In this document: positions 21,543-33,200 of the stretch, piece by piece | How the letters are laid out: each line of letters starts with the position of its first letter | Numbering within the stretch: position 1 is the first letter of the stretch | Assembly (NCBI GenBank): GCA_917880885.1 | Contig: OU862917.1 | Span: 31,980,104-32,044,103 of the forward strand | From: Limnephilus marmoratus | Taxonomy: Eukaryota; Arthropoda; Insecta; Trichoptera; Limnephilidae | Length of the DNA: 64,000 bases | Reading direction: 5' to 3' | The notes under the pieces: model-generated | Told to the model about the DNA's origin: nothing | The model's database searches: none | The model's input: only the letters and a program-made list of their open reading frames with translations | Program-made: the position numbers and the translations under genes

Positions 21543-22478
21543 ACTAGCTGACCCGGCCACGCGTTGCTGTGGCTAATAAAACTCACTTTGTGAAATCCAA
21601 CCTTTGTAACCACCGCCGTCTTTGAGTTCATCTCGAAGAGATCATCAGTGCGGTTTGCACATGAGGTAGCTCGTCGCCCATTTGATTGACTTCGACGATA
21701 TATGTCAGCTCGTCTTTTCCTTGGCATATTAAAACAGTAAATAAAGTTCTCACGCACTGACAAACTGATGATAGAAGATTTTAAATGGTAACAGAATGAC
21801 AGGTGACGTTTGACGGCGACTGAAATATGACAATCGGAATTCTTTTTTTTTTTGCATTCCAATTCTAGATTACGTTGTGCTTCTGAAAGTAGGTAGAACA
21901 GTAGAACTGTTTATATGAGAAAATGAAATTTTTGTTTTTACTATCTTCCTCACAATTTTTTCATATTATCTCACCGTTTAAACCTTCCCTGGACTACGAC
22001 AAACATTTCAAAACCAAAATCACCTAAATCGGCCCAGCCGCTCTCGAGTTTTAGCGAGACAAACGAACAGCAATTGATAAGAATAATAAGATAAGAAGAT
22101 ATAATGTGTATAGTAAGCTATCCGTAAAAGATAGATATATGCCTTCGTGGACTTTTTTGTAGATCTGTAAAAGAGGAATATCCCACCATTAATTGTTTTG
22201 TTATATCCCAAAAGGATTAGGCAGCGCTTTCGATGAAAGCTACCAGGCGGCTGGACCTTTTTCCGACACTTCTAACAATTATCGTTATGTTTCAACCAAT
22301 TTACACAAATCCTTGACAAATTACATACCTAAACCTTCCTCCCGAAACATTCTATCTATTGGTGAAAACCGCATAAAATCCGTTCAGTAGTTTTCGAGTT
22401 TATCGCGAACAGACAGACAGACAGACATACAGACAGACAGACGGCGCGGGGGACTTTACTTTATAATATGTAGAGAAG
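21543..22478 (+). mobile_element. Dispersed repeat family E, copy 1
   Basis: Head ACTAGCTGACCCGGCCACGC; middle TATCCGTAAAAGATAGATAT, GGATTAGGCAGCGCTTTCG and ACCAGGCGGCTGGAC; end CAGACAGACAGACAGACATA..GGGGACTTTACTTTATAATA. No functional frame. The middle block is the unit that forms the palindrome at 55359-55812. Confidence 0.8.
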
Positions 22479-23184
22479 ATGAATTATGAATCTCGGTATA
22501 TTTCACATTACGACTGGGAATAATCTAATATATTACTACTGAGATTCTATATCAACTACTGAAGCGGATAATTATGTGAGACACCTTAACTCCTATGTTT
22601 GAATTGAAATACTTCCAACCTACTGAAACACTTTGGATGGCGTTCATAATATTTTTTTTCGAATAAAAAACATTTTATAAAGATATCGTAAGGAACAAGC
22701 TTGTCTCAACGCGTCAAAAGTTACGTTAATACATTTTTATATTGTCCTTGTTCTTAAGCCGGTATTACACGGGAAGTAGATTTTTAACGTTTTTCGTAAT
22801 GTATTAGTAGTCAGTAAATAAATTACTTATGATTATTTCTTATGAATCTTTATTATTGTTATCTTCTATCTAAGGTTGGTTATCATCAGGGAAATCTTTA
22901 GCCTGCAGGCTGCGACCCGAAACAACCCTGAAAACATCAAACTTCTGAACAATAATTATACATTCTCGCGAAATATGAAACAAACAATAAAATGGCGTCG
23001 AATTATATATTTTTTAACAAATAAATAATTATTTTTAAAACTTTTTGGCTGAATAGAGATTGATCATACATTTTTTTTTTTTAATTTGTAGATAATGGTT
23101 CTATTGAAATATATAGGGTTTCTTTAATTAATAATTTTTCACCCGTTTTTCGATAATTTTTGATAAATAATGTGGTCTTTGTTT
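22479..23184. other. AT-rich spacer
   Basis: No coding or repeat signal beyond the start of SINE-A copy 4. Confidence 0.5.
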
Positions 23185-25172
23185 TTGCGAACAGAGGCGG
23201 GTATGGGTACTGCCGCTCCGGTGAACCAATGATTTGATAATCAACACCTCTGCCGTAGGTCACCCCAAGCGGTTCACTACGTTTGGTGAATTATTTATTT
23301 TTATTTATTTATTTTCAACGCCCTGATGGGCTTTTACGTGACAAGTTTATTATACAGAGACAGTTTTTAAATAAAAAGATAAACTATAAAAATATAACTA
23401 GTAAACATCATATGAAAGGTAGGTATATAGATAAATTTAAGGAAAGATAGTGCATTACAATAAACGAGAAAGTTTCTAAGTTGTAAATGGCATAGAAATA
23501 AACTAGTAGGTATGTTAGTAATTACAAAATTTACAGGTAATGTGATGAATAATACTTGACAAAATGCAAGATACATAATAAAGAAAACGGTAATACGTTT
23601 TTACATTGTGGATTAATAGAGAAATACACAAATATATGCAATAGACCCTATGTGATGCTCCTTAGATATCAAAATATTCTACATAAAAATATTGTTCAGA
23701 TATTTCTTGAATAAAGGTATGCTTGTATTAAATAAATACATCTATATTTGAGGTGAATTTGTTCCCTAGTGTGTGTAGTCGTGAAATTGGTGCATGTGTG
23801 TGGTAGTTGGTTATAGAGTTATTTAATTGTTGCAGAATAATATGTTTTGCCTTGTTTCTCGGGTAGGTACTTTAAAATCAATGAGATGCAGGAGTTCGCA
23901 ACAATCTAATTCAGAGTGAATAATTTTAAACAAAAAAGTCAGATCGTTTATTTTTCTTCTGTTTTCTAGGGAATGCAATTTAAGTGTATTTAGTAAAGAT
24001 GTGTAGTTAATGTGTTGAATATGTATGTGTAACTTGAAGTTAATAAATCTTTAAAATTTGTGCTGCACTCTTTCGATATTTCTTATATGAATTTGATAAT
24101 ATGGGGACCAAACTATGGAATTGTATTCCAACAAGCTGCATACGAGTGACAAATATACGATTTTTATAACTTCCAGCGAATCTAGTCTTTGATTGTACTG
24201 ATTATAAATTCTAGTGTTTTCATGCCTTTGTTAGTTATTTGTTGTATGTGATTTATAAAGTTTAATTGCGTATCAAACACAACTCCAAGATCCCTAATTT
24301 CTTTGACTTTTTCTAAGATTTTATTATCTATTGCGTATTTGAAAGATAGTGGGGTCTTTGTTCGACAAAATGTTAGTGTCTTACATTTATCGATATAGAG
24401 GAATAAGTTGTTTGCGACACACCAATTTTGCAATTTGACGATGTTTGACTGTAGGATTAGGCAGTCACCTATATTGAATATTTCTTTGTATAATTTGATG
24501 TCGTCGGCAAAAAGCAGAACTTCTACATCGTCGAAACAACTTATGATATCATTTATGAATATAAAGAAAAGGATGGGGCCGAGATGACTCCCTTGCGGTA
24601 GACCACTAGTTGCATATAATAACTTAGATTTATAATGTTTAATTTTAACAAATAAGATTCTGTTAGACAAATAACTTGAGAACCAATCCAACAACTTGCC
24701 TCTGAGTCCTAAGGCATACAGTTTACTAAGTAATAATTTATGTGATACTTTGTCGAAAGCTTTTGAAAAATCTGTGTAGATTCTGTCAACTTGTTTTTTT
24801 TTGTAAAAGATTCTGTAATATAGTTATGGTAAAGTAACAGGTTAGTAGCAGTTGACCTACCAGAAACGAATCCGTGTTGGTTTTTATCAATTACTTTTAA
24901 TTAGCAAGAGTATCTGGGTTTATTGGGTGAGGCGTGTTTAGGTTTTGACGGCGAATGCGTCTGCCCACCAGCTTCGTGGTGGGCTGGATCGGGAGAGACC
25001 CTTTGACTTCCCCAGCTACTTTGATCCCCCTCTAACTTTGACCTCTCTCTACCCATCGTCTTCGTCATAGATTCATACGTCCGTCACTCCCGGACATTCG
25101 GACCCCGAGATCCCTACACACCTCGTAAATTTTTTCCTTCTCAGAACTTCCTTTCCTGCATTTTCTTAAAAT
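23185..25172 (+). mobile_element. SINE-A copy 4, split by a LINE
   Basis: The first part, 23185-23288, contains GGCGGGTATGGGTACTGCC and TTCACTACGTTTGGTGA. The second part, 24902-25172, resumes with GGGTTTATTGGGTGAGG and continues to TTCTCAGAACTTCC. The LINE at 23289-24900 lies between. The 3' double-hairpin tail is missing. Confidence 0.8.
23289..24900 (-). pseudogene. LINE fragment with reverse transcriptase, frameshifted, inserted in SINE-A
   Basis: A minus-strand LINE. The RT starts near NQHGFVSGRSTATNLL (about 24880), shifts frame at an A-run near 24800, then continues through YTDFSKAFDKVSHK and an open frame (24182-24694) with GLPQGSHLGPILFFIFINDI, LLFADDIKLY and IRDLGVVFD. The 3' end at about 23290 is an AAATA-type tail preceded by a small hairpin (GCCC-loop-GGGC). 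The element splits a SINE-A copy: the SINE continues at 23185-23288 on one side and 24902-25172 on the other, with AATT as a possible short duplication. It is 5' truncated and no longer codes for an enzyme. Confidence 0.88.
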
Positions 25173-25819
25173 GATTGAAATTAAAAATATGACACATGCC
25201 CTAAAGGAAATAGGTAATAATTGCCCTACGGGAAAATATTTTCCTCATTGACTAATGAAAAAAATTGGGGTTAATATAAAAAAAAAACTACAAGAAAGGA
25301 TTGGTTTTCTGAAGAAATTATTATGTTCGGTGTGAATAAATTCTATTAATGTACGAAAGCATGCGTACTGTTGAATAAGATTGCGAGTAATTTTTAGTTC
25401 CATGTAGTGGGGGCTTTACATACATATATTGTCCTTGTTCTTATCGGGGCTAGATTGTAAAGGGGTCGGAAAAGGGTCGCTTCGGCGAAAATAAAATATG
25501 TAAAACTTTTTATTTATAGTCGCGATAAGTACTTACTCCTAGCAAAGCATTCCTGCCCTCAATATATTACAAGGATTCGATTTTTCTACTCCACATCATA
25601 CGAGGTCATCGATATGGAAGACCTGAGGTTGGTCGTACTAGCATCAAGATTGGCATTTAGTCTGGTGAGTGTGTTAACTAGACCTTCTTTATTTCGATTT
25701 TTCACTTCTTCCAGCAGACGCCATAATTACCTTCTTACAAAAATATTCGGTGGTTTGTCTACAACTCCGGTTTTTTTAAATTTTAATTAATTTTTAATTT
25801 TTTTTTTTATTTAATTAAA
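25173..25819. other. AT-rich spacer between two SINE-A copies
   Basis: No frame over 60 codons in the interior and no shared repeat found. Confidence 0.5.
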
Positions 25820-26164
25820 TTTTTTTTTTTTACATGAGCTCCACACAGGAGGCCCTGGGGAAAATAATTTCCCTCAGGGCCTATGTCATCTTTATGGATG
25901 CTGTATGGAGGGTTTTTTTTAAGAAAAGGAAGAAGAGGAGAGTTCTGGGAAGGAAAAGGGTTTAAGAGATGGGTAGGACTTCTGGGGTTCAGTGTGTCCT
26001 GGTCATCCTCCTCCAAGACCTAGACAAACCTCACCCCATGAATCCGGGCACCCCTGCTAAATCACCAAACGTAGCGAACCACTTGGGATGATCTATGGCA
26101 GAGGTGTTGGTTATCCAATAAAGGTTCCCGGGGCGGCGGTACCCATTCCCACCTCCCAAATTGC
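25820..26164 (-). mobile_element. SINE-A copy 5, short form
   Basis: Minus orientation and collinear with copy 3 along its whole length, from the T-run and GAGCTCCACACAGGAGGCCC to ACCTCCCAAATTGCC, with the same internal deletion. Confidence 0.88.
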
Positions 26165-26944
26165 CTCCTATTTTGTTGAACTCTAGATAGAATGGAATAC
26201 TAGGAGCACAGAAATGTTATCAGATATTTTGTGTTAATTTCAGCAGTGGTGCAAATGTCACAATTAAACATAAAAAAATAATAGTAAACATCAAAACGAG
26301 AACCGCAAAGAATAAAAAAGCTGTAACACAGAAATATGTTCTGGTATTTCCTAAGGTGGAATATAAAAAAGGCTGTGCGGCATTTTTTATATAAAACTTA
26401 AGTTTGAATTTGAGGCCGAAATATTTAACCGAATTAATATTTTGTAAATATTATGGAATAATGAATAAATAATCTTGCATACTTGCATGAATTCGTGTTT
26501 AAAACTACCTAAACTAAGACTATTCTGACATCGGCCATCGGCCCGTAGAAAAAAACAAATAACAGCCAAAAAAAATCACACAAATCTGACTGGAGATCTC
26601 GCCCGAGATCCATCTCGATCTTACAAAACATGGAGAATCGCTCGGTAGGTTTAACGTTTTATAGTTATGGGCCACCCACTCTTGTGAAAATTTTGCGCAT
26701 TTCATTTTTGTGAATTAATTTTTAATCTGTGCTTTTAATCACAAAAAGTCGACAATGCAGCTTTACAGCCTATATTATTATATTTTTGTTTCATTTTCGT
26801 ATTTTAATTTCTAGCTTATATTTGCTGAATGCCTAATAAATATAATGTAGGTATCATAGATATTGTGATACACTTGTCATAATATGAGATCTGGGTATCG
26901 TATTGACGAGCTGGAGGCAAACCTCTTAACCATATTTTTGACAC
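26165..26944. other. Spacer with a minor repeat
   Basis: AATTTGAGGCCGAAATA at 26407 recurs at 38778 in similar context (ACTTA..TTGAATTTGAGGCC), the only link found. Short frames here lack motifs. Confidence 0.4.
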
Positions 26945-27091
26945 GGTGGGTTTCTTCATTTACCGAGAATGCTAAATGCAATGCTAATTGTAAAAGTAAA
27001 CGGTCAAATGCATAGAAATTTTTAAATTTCGATCGTTTACTTTTACAATTAGCATTGCATTTAGCATTCTCGGTAAATGAAGAAACCCACC
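26945..27091. mobile_element. Foldback hairpin element, copy 1
   Basis: A 147-bp unit in which 58-bp arms (GGTGGGTTTCTTCATTTACC...) are exactly complementary around a 31-nt loop. Two sister copies sit in tandem at 40118-40386. No target duplication is evident. Transcripts from either strand would form a long perfect duplex. The frame 26877-27158 is a product of the inverted repeat. Confidence 0.9.
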
Positions 27092-27205
27092 CTAGGAGGG
27101 TTTGAAAATGCTTTGAATAAACTGCGAAATCAGTCGTACGTTGACCACCGATGGGCACACTTTGAAATACCAGGTCCTGCGCAGAAAAGTTAAGTTCGCT
27201 GATTT

Positions 27206-28060
27206 TTCTTTTTATTTATTTATTTATTTAGTAACTATACATTTATTATTTTTTACATTTTTATATGAAACATATATAAAATAGAAAATAAATTCGTAGT
27301 CCTCCTCACTAGGAGATCCTGTGCTGAGGGGGGCTATGCTTTGGATAAGTTTTCAGCGACTTCTATGGTTTAACTTCATTGTTTGGATAAGGTTTTCCAG
27401 AAACTTTTATGACGTTGTAAGTATACTAGTAAGTTCATATTCCGATAGTTCCTTCAGTCAACTTTTAATGTCCTTAATGTAGCTATTTTTTTAAATTTGT
27501 TTGATACTAAGTGGGAGTTTGTTATATAACTTTACTGCTAAAAATTCTGAACTTCTTTGTCCAAATGAAGAGTTACACTTTGGTATATTAAGTATGTCTG
27601 TTAGTTTGGCTCTGGTTTTATGGGCATGTGAGGTGTCTGCCTCTGAATAATTTTTGTGGTGATGTGCTAGTATGTTTTTGGCGTAGATTTTCTGTATGCT
27701 TGGAACATCAAACTGCTTAAAAATTTCTGTTGTACACGTCCTTATGGGGACCTTCAGTATGGTCTTTATTATGCAATTCTGAGTTACCTTAAGTTGTTTC
27801 ATGTGATTAGATACTGCTGCGCCCCATCCTATTACTCCATATTCCCGCCGAGAGTGGCATAAAGCATAATATACTCTCTTTAAATCCCTCATCGACAAGA
27901 TGTTTCGTAATTTTTTGAAGAAGTAGATGAGTTTTGTTAGCTTTTTTGAGGTAAGATCAATGTGTGAATTCCACTGTAGATTTTCATCAATTTCAATCCC
28001 AAGATATTTAATACTTAAACAAAGGTTTGCAGCACATTCCATTGTGGGACTTTTCTGCGC
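27206..28060 (-). pseudogene. LINE ORF2 C-terminal fragment
   Basis: The minus-strand frame 27491-28042 (183 codons) carries KYLGIEIDENLQWNSHI, YYALCHSRREYGVIGWGAA and a C-terminus parallel to the LINE at 10684. The catalytic RT half is missing. The 3' UTR runs to an (AAAT)n tail at about 27206-27230, with a weak CCTCA/TGAGG stem-loop near 27300. It is closely similar in its first part to the fragment at 59845-60060, so both may come from one family. Confidence 0.85.
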
Positions 28061-28634
28061 TTGATCTCAGTGCTCTGTTTTTAAATGAATCGCTATCCCA
28101 TTTGAATTTTGTAATCGTGGTAAAACACCGTTTTGTATAAAAATATATGCCGAAATTAGGCCTATTATTGGATCACGAAACACGTCCTCAAGGCATTTTT
28201 TGTGTTATTCTTATTTTATGGTATTAGGATGCGAGAACATTATTTATTCCTTCCATTTTTGTGATTTAATTTAATTGAACCTGAACATTGCGAAATGTGG
28301 AGGGCAGGTTGTAATAATTATGTGTCTATGATTTTTACCTCTCCATTTCTGCCTACTGCTGTTATACCTATTTGTGTTTATATTTTATATAGAGGTCTGG
28401 CGGTACTTACTTGTCCCACAAACTATCCAATTTGTGGTACAAGGCACGTACCCTCAAAAGGCTAATAAAGTCAAATTACCTTTTGTGTTTAATCTTTTGC
28501 AATGAATCAACATATGGTATTAGCACCTAGGTATAAATTCACACTTGGTTACGTTGAGAATGGAAAATAATTTTCCCCTTAATTACGAGAATTTAACCTT
28601 TTGTCTAATTTTAAAAAAAATGTTGTATTTTTTT
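28061..28634. other. Spacer with a possible SINE or LINE end
   Basis: TGTCCCACAAACTATCC and AATTTGTGGTACAAGGCACG form a CCACAAA/TTTGTGG hairpin near 28420-28440, then AATAAAGTC follows. It could be the 3' end of another retroelement. Confidence 0.35.
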
Positions 28635-28734
28635 TTTTTAAACAATTTCCTTCGGGGTATACGTCATCTTTGTTGTCGTTGTGTGGAGGGTCTTTTTAAG
28701 GAAACGAATGAAAGGAAGTTCTAGGATAGAAAAA
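28635..28734 (-). repeat. SINE-A tail fragment in inverted orientation
   Basis: Contains CAATTTCCTTCGGGGTATAC, GTCATCTTTGTTG and TTGTGTGGAGGG, the minus-orientation 3' tail of SINE-A, fused directly to the head of the plus-orientation copy 6. Confidence 0.65.
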
Positions 28735-29482
28735 GGTATTTGGGAGGCGGATATGGGTATCGCTGCCCCGGGAATTATTTACTGGATAACCAACATCTCT
28801 GCCAAAGGTTACTCAAAGTGGTTCGCTACGTTTGGTGACTTGGGGTGCCCGGGTTTATGGGATGAGGTTTATCTAGGTCTTGGCGGCGAATACGTTTGCC
28901 CACCTACTGCGTGGCTGGCCGGATCGGGAGAGACTGTTGAGGGAGACCTAACTTGGACCTGAGGACCCATCGCTTTGTACTACATTGGGAGGGAAGGGTT
29001 CATCATTCGTCACTCCTGGACACATTTACCCCTAGATTCCTACCCAACCCTCGTATCTTTTTCATTCCCATAACTTCCTCTCCTTCCTTTCCTTAAAATA
29101 CTCTCTACACAGCAGTGGTGGTTCATGAATTTTCAGTGAGCAAGAGTGCTATGATTGAAATATACGACTTTATTGATGTTGCTGTAGCTGAAAATTATTT
29201 TTTTTTTTTTCACAATCAATATTTTGTATAAAGATTTTTAGGATTCTTTCAGTTTGGAGATGCACCGCATCCATGCGATATAGCTTCATACGAAAAGTTG
29301 AAATTTTGAAAAAAAAATAGTTTTCCGCTACGATAACATCAATAACGTCGTATTTTCCAATCTTAGCTCTCCTAGCTCACTGAAAACCCACGAACCGCCA
29401 CTTCCACACAGCATCCCTAAAGATGACAAAGGTCTTGATGATTTTTTTTCCTCAGGGCCTCGTGTGTGGAACTGATGTGAAA
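28735..29482 (+). mobile_element. SINE-A copy 6, carrying a MITE
   Basis: Plus orientation from GGCGGATATGGGTATCGC through CAAAGTGGTTCGCTACG and TTCCCATAACTTCC to the tail with CACACAGCATCCC and CCTCAGGGCC. A 291-bp MITE is inserted in the tail at CTACACAG. A frame through the head (28681-28962) is chance. Confidence 0.85.
29113..29403. mobile_element. hAT-like MITE with CAGTGGYGG ends, copy 1
   Basis: Begins CAGTGGTGGTTCATGA and ends ..CGAACCGCCACTT. The flanks are CTACACAG (29105-29112) and CCACACAG (29404-29411), an 8-bp duplication with one difference. It is homologous to 36439-36738, including the central T-runs. Confidence 0.85.
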
Positions 29483-29904
29483 CTGGCTAAATATATTTTC
29501 AGCAACGCGTATCGTTTCGATTCTGAGTGATGGTATTTCACGATTGCTATGCTGAAAGTTTATACCACTTTTGTACTTTATTTGACGTGAATCTAGCCCT
29601 AGCGATAAAGTTAAGGAAGTTCTTTCTTCCTGGGAACCTAAAGGAGGAGATCAAGGAGGAAGACGACAAAGCGATATCGATTTTACCAAATGACTATCTA
29701 GCTTTGGTAACAATCATGAATTACAAAATAAATGCCAACGTTTTTCAATGTACCCAGCCCCGCCAACTTGAAATATTGGAGAGGAGCTAAAAGCCCGTTT
29801 TACGCGGGGCAATAAGCTGTCCACTGCTAATTCATTTTATTTTGTTAATGAGGTAGTCTTCTAATTTAAAGGTAAAAAGATATTATATTTAAAGAGTTGA
29901 TAAC
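29483..29904 (+). other. Target region of the copia insertion, with an 87-codon frame
   Basis: The frame 29527-29790 has normal composition (LAIKLRKFFLPGNLKEEIKE) but no motif I know. I cannot tell a host exon or old mobile-element scrap from chance. The copia element entered about 115 bp downstream. Confidence 0.3.
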
Positions 29905-29909
29905 GATAG

Positions 29910-30094
29910 TAATGATTTAAACAGAAATAAACTCTTATATTGTATAATTTGGTTTTATTTACTGATAAGAGGTACACTCGCATTACACTCGCTTTGCAAA
30001 AGAAACAGAGAGAATATTGTTACACATATATTTTAATCACAACAAAAGTCAAGTTAGAGTTGACTGCAAAAGGGCGGGAAATTTAAATCCAACA
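29910..30094 (-). repeat. 3' LTR of copia element
   Basis: This downstream LTR is identical over 185 bp to the one at 34176-34360. It would supply the polyadenylation signal (minus-strand AATAAA). The outer edge abuts the GATAG target duplication. Confidence 0.95.
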
Positions 30095-30103
30095 CTCCCT
30101 CTA
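30095..30103 (-). promoter_or_regulatory. Polypurine tract of copia element
   Basis: The minus strand reads TAGAGGGAG immediately before the 3' LTR, where plus-strand DNA synthesis is primed in LTR retrotransposons. The tract is short but correctly placed, about 100 bp after the gag-pol stop. Confidence 0.8.
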
Positions 30104-30204
30104 AATTTAAGCCTTCTTATATTTAAAAAATCTTAATTAACTGGGTATTAATTACCCTTTGAAATAAGACATACAACTTTCGAAATAATTTTTACATATT
30201 ACTT

Positions 30205-33200
30205 TTATGTACTTGTAGAGCTGTAATTGTGCATTCCAAGTTTAGATCTTAAAAATTGAAATTTATCCTTTGGCAATGCTTTGGTAAATATATCTGCATA
30301 TTGATTATCACTACTTACAAATTTTAGATCAATAATTTTTTGATAATATTTTTCTTTAACAAAGTGATACTTGATGTCGATATGTTTACAGCGTTTATGG
30401 AAGTTTATATTTTTGATAACACTGATCGCACTTTGATTGTCTAAATGTAAGCACATTGTGTCTTGTTTATATTCACCAATATCACATAACAACTGTTTTA
30501 TCCACATAGCCTCTTTGGTTGCGGCACAGGCTGCCATAAATTCCGCTTCTGTTGTTGACAGGGCGACTGTTTGTTGTCGTTGGCTAGACCATGTTACAGC
30601 TGCTCCATTTTTGATGAAGACATAGCCCGTGATTGAACGCCTTGTATCTGGATCATTGGCGTAGTCAGCATCACTATAACCAGTCACTACTGGTGGCTGT
30701 GATGTGGATGAGTAATACAGTCCATACTCTTTTGTGTCTTTCAGATATTTGAGGATTTTCATCACGGCATTCCAGTGTGTTTTATTGTAACAGTTTAAAA
30801 ACCGGCTCACCAGGCTCACAGCAAACATAATTTCAGGTCGACTCACTGTAACTAGGTGCATTAGGGAACCCACAGCTTCTCTGTAAGGAGTGTTGTTTTC
30901 TGGATCTCCATCTCCTTTTTGTAACTTCACATGAGGGTCCACAGGAACACTGTTGGGGCTGGCATCGGTCATGTTAAACCTGTTCAATATTTGTTCCACA
31001 TATTTAGTTTGATGTATGAAAATACCATTGCCGATTTTCTCGATTTGCATTCCTACAAAATTACTCACTGAATTCACTATTTTTACATCAAATACAGTTT
31101 TTAGGTCATTAGTTATTTCTTTTAGTACCGATTCATCTTCAGAAAATAACAAGCCGTCATCAACATACAGGCAAAGGTAGCATTTCTTATTGTTGACTTG
31201 ACCAACATAAACACACATATCAGCTTTGCTGTTGACAAAACCAAATTTCTTTAAAATCGAGTCAAACTTCTTATTCCAGCAACGGGGAGATTGCTTTAAG
31301 CCATACAGAGACTTGTTGAGCTTACATACCACATTGCCTTCACTAGGCAGACCTTCAGGTGGAGTCATAAATATAGTCTCTTCAAGCTCACCGTATAAGA
31401 ATGCGGTTTTGATGTCAAGCTGGATGATTTTAAGGTTATACTGGACAGCCATGGATAATAGTAAACGTATCGAATCATACCTTACAGTTGGTGCAAAGGT
31501 TTCGGTGTAGTCGATACCTGCTGTTTGTGCAAATCCTTTTGCACAAAGTCGTGCCTTAAACCGTGGACCCGTTGACTCCTCCTTTATTCGGAACACCCAT
31601 TTGCATCCTATCACTTTGGCATTTGGAGGTTTTTCTATCAATATCCAGGTTTCATTCTTCTTATGTGCATCTAGTTCTTCATCAATTGATTTTATCCATT
31701 TTTCTTTATTTTCTGAACCAATTGCTTCTTTATATGTTTCCGGAACTTCAGGTGTAAAAGAACACAGGTAAGTACTTTCTTCAGGTAAGTTTAAGCATTT
31801 GTTTCTAGGTCTCAACGTCACACTTCTTACTTCAGGTGATTCCATACTGGTATCTGGTATGTATTCACTATCAGAAGTGGATTTGTCTCCTTTTACAGAT
31901 TCATATGAACTTTCTGAGGCGCAATCATCATCTTTTGAAATTTCTTCTTCTATTTCAGTTTTCTTCGTGGATAATTCTACAGGAACAAAGTCTCTTTTCA
32001 CAGAAGATTCGAGAAATGTAGCATCTCTACTTTTTATTACTTTTCTGGAATTCGGCAGTATGAATCTATAACCCTTTGTGTGGTCACAGTATCCAATGAA
32101 GATCATCTTGTGTGCTTTTGGATCCCATTTTTTGCGCTTTTCTTTAGGCAGGTGAACCATTGCCTCACATCCAAATATACGCATATGATTCACATTTGGT
32201 TTCAGGCCACACCACATTTCCATGGGAGTTTTGAACAACAAGGACCTCGTTGGAGAACGATTGATAATATAAGCGGCAGTGTGTATTGCATCAGCCCAAT
32301 ATAACTTTGGCAGTTCAGCATTGAGGAGCATACACTTTGCTCTTTCCACCAGTGTTCTATTCATGCGTTCCGCAGTCCCATTCTGTTCTGGTGTGTACGG
32401 TGTAGTTGTCTGGTGTATGATTCCAGCACTTTTCAGGAAATCGGAGAAATTTTTGTTATCATATTCTAGGCCATTGTCTGTCCGAAGAATCTTTATATGA
32501 GTATCCAGTTGATTCTCAACTTCTTGTCTAAATTCTTTAAATTTTCCAAGAGCTTCAGATTTGTTGCGGAGAAAGTATACAAAAATTTTCTTTGAGTAGT
32601 CATCGAGAAAAGTTATAAAGTATCTTGCACCACCAAGAGATTGGGTTTCCATTGGCCCACATATATCAGAGTGAACCAATTCAAGGGGTTTGCTAACCCT
32701 TGTTCCTTCACTTTTAAAAGATAATCGTGTCTGTTTACCTTCCTTGCAGGTTATACATGTCAGATTTTCTGTTTTGTTTGAGAAAGTTACATGTTTAGTA
32801 TTTTCAGCCATTTTCATTAAACTGTGAAAATTCAGATGCCCCATTCTTTGGTGCCACAGGTAAGCATCTTGTTCTTCAACATTAGTCATGTGAGCATGCC
32901 CTCCAGGCATGTTCAGCCGGTACATGTTGTTAACAATACTTGCAGTTGCTACTATTTGATGCTTGCTGTTCAAGATGACACAGCCGGAGTTATCAAATTT
33001 TACTTGGCCACCATTTCGAATAATTTGTCCCACAGATAGCAGATTGGTTGCTAGTTCAGGGACATGTAGAACATTTGTAAACAGAATCTTATTTTCTTTG
33101 CCTTTGTCATCATAAACATCTAAACTCACTTCTCCCGAGCTTTGCACAGGTAACACTTTATTGTCTGCAACTCTAATATTCTTTATTACAGGAGTTGATT

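Noticed and set aside
26877..27158. 93-codon minus-strand frame
   Set aside because: It reads through the perfect hairpin element and repeats the arm sequence in both directions. Not a gene.
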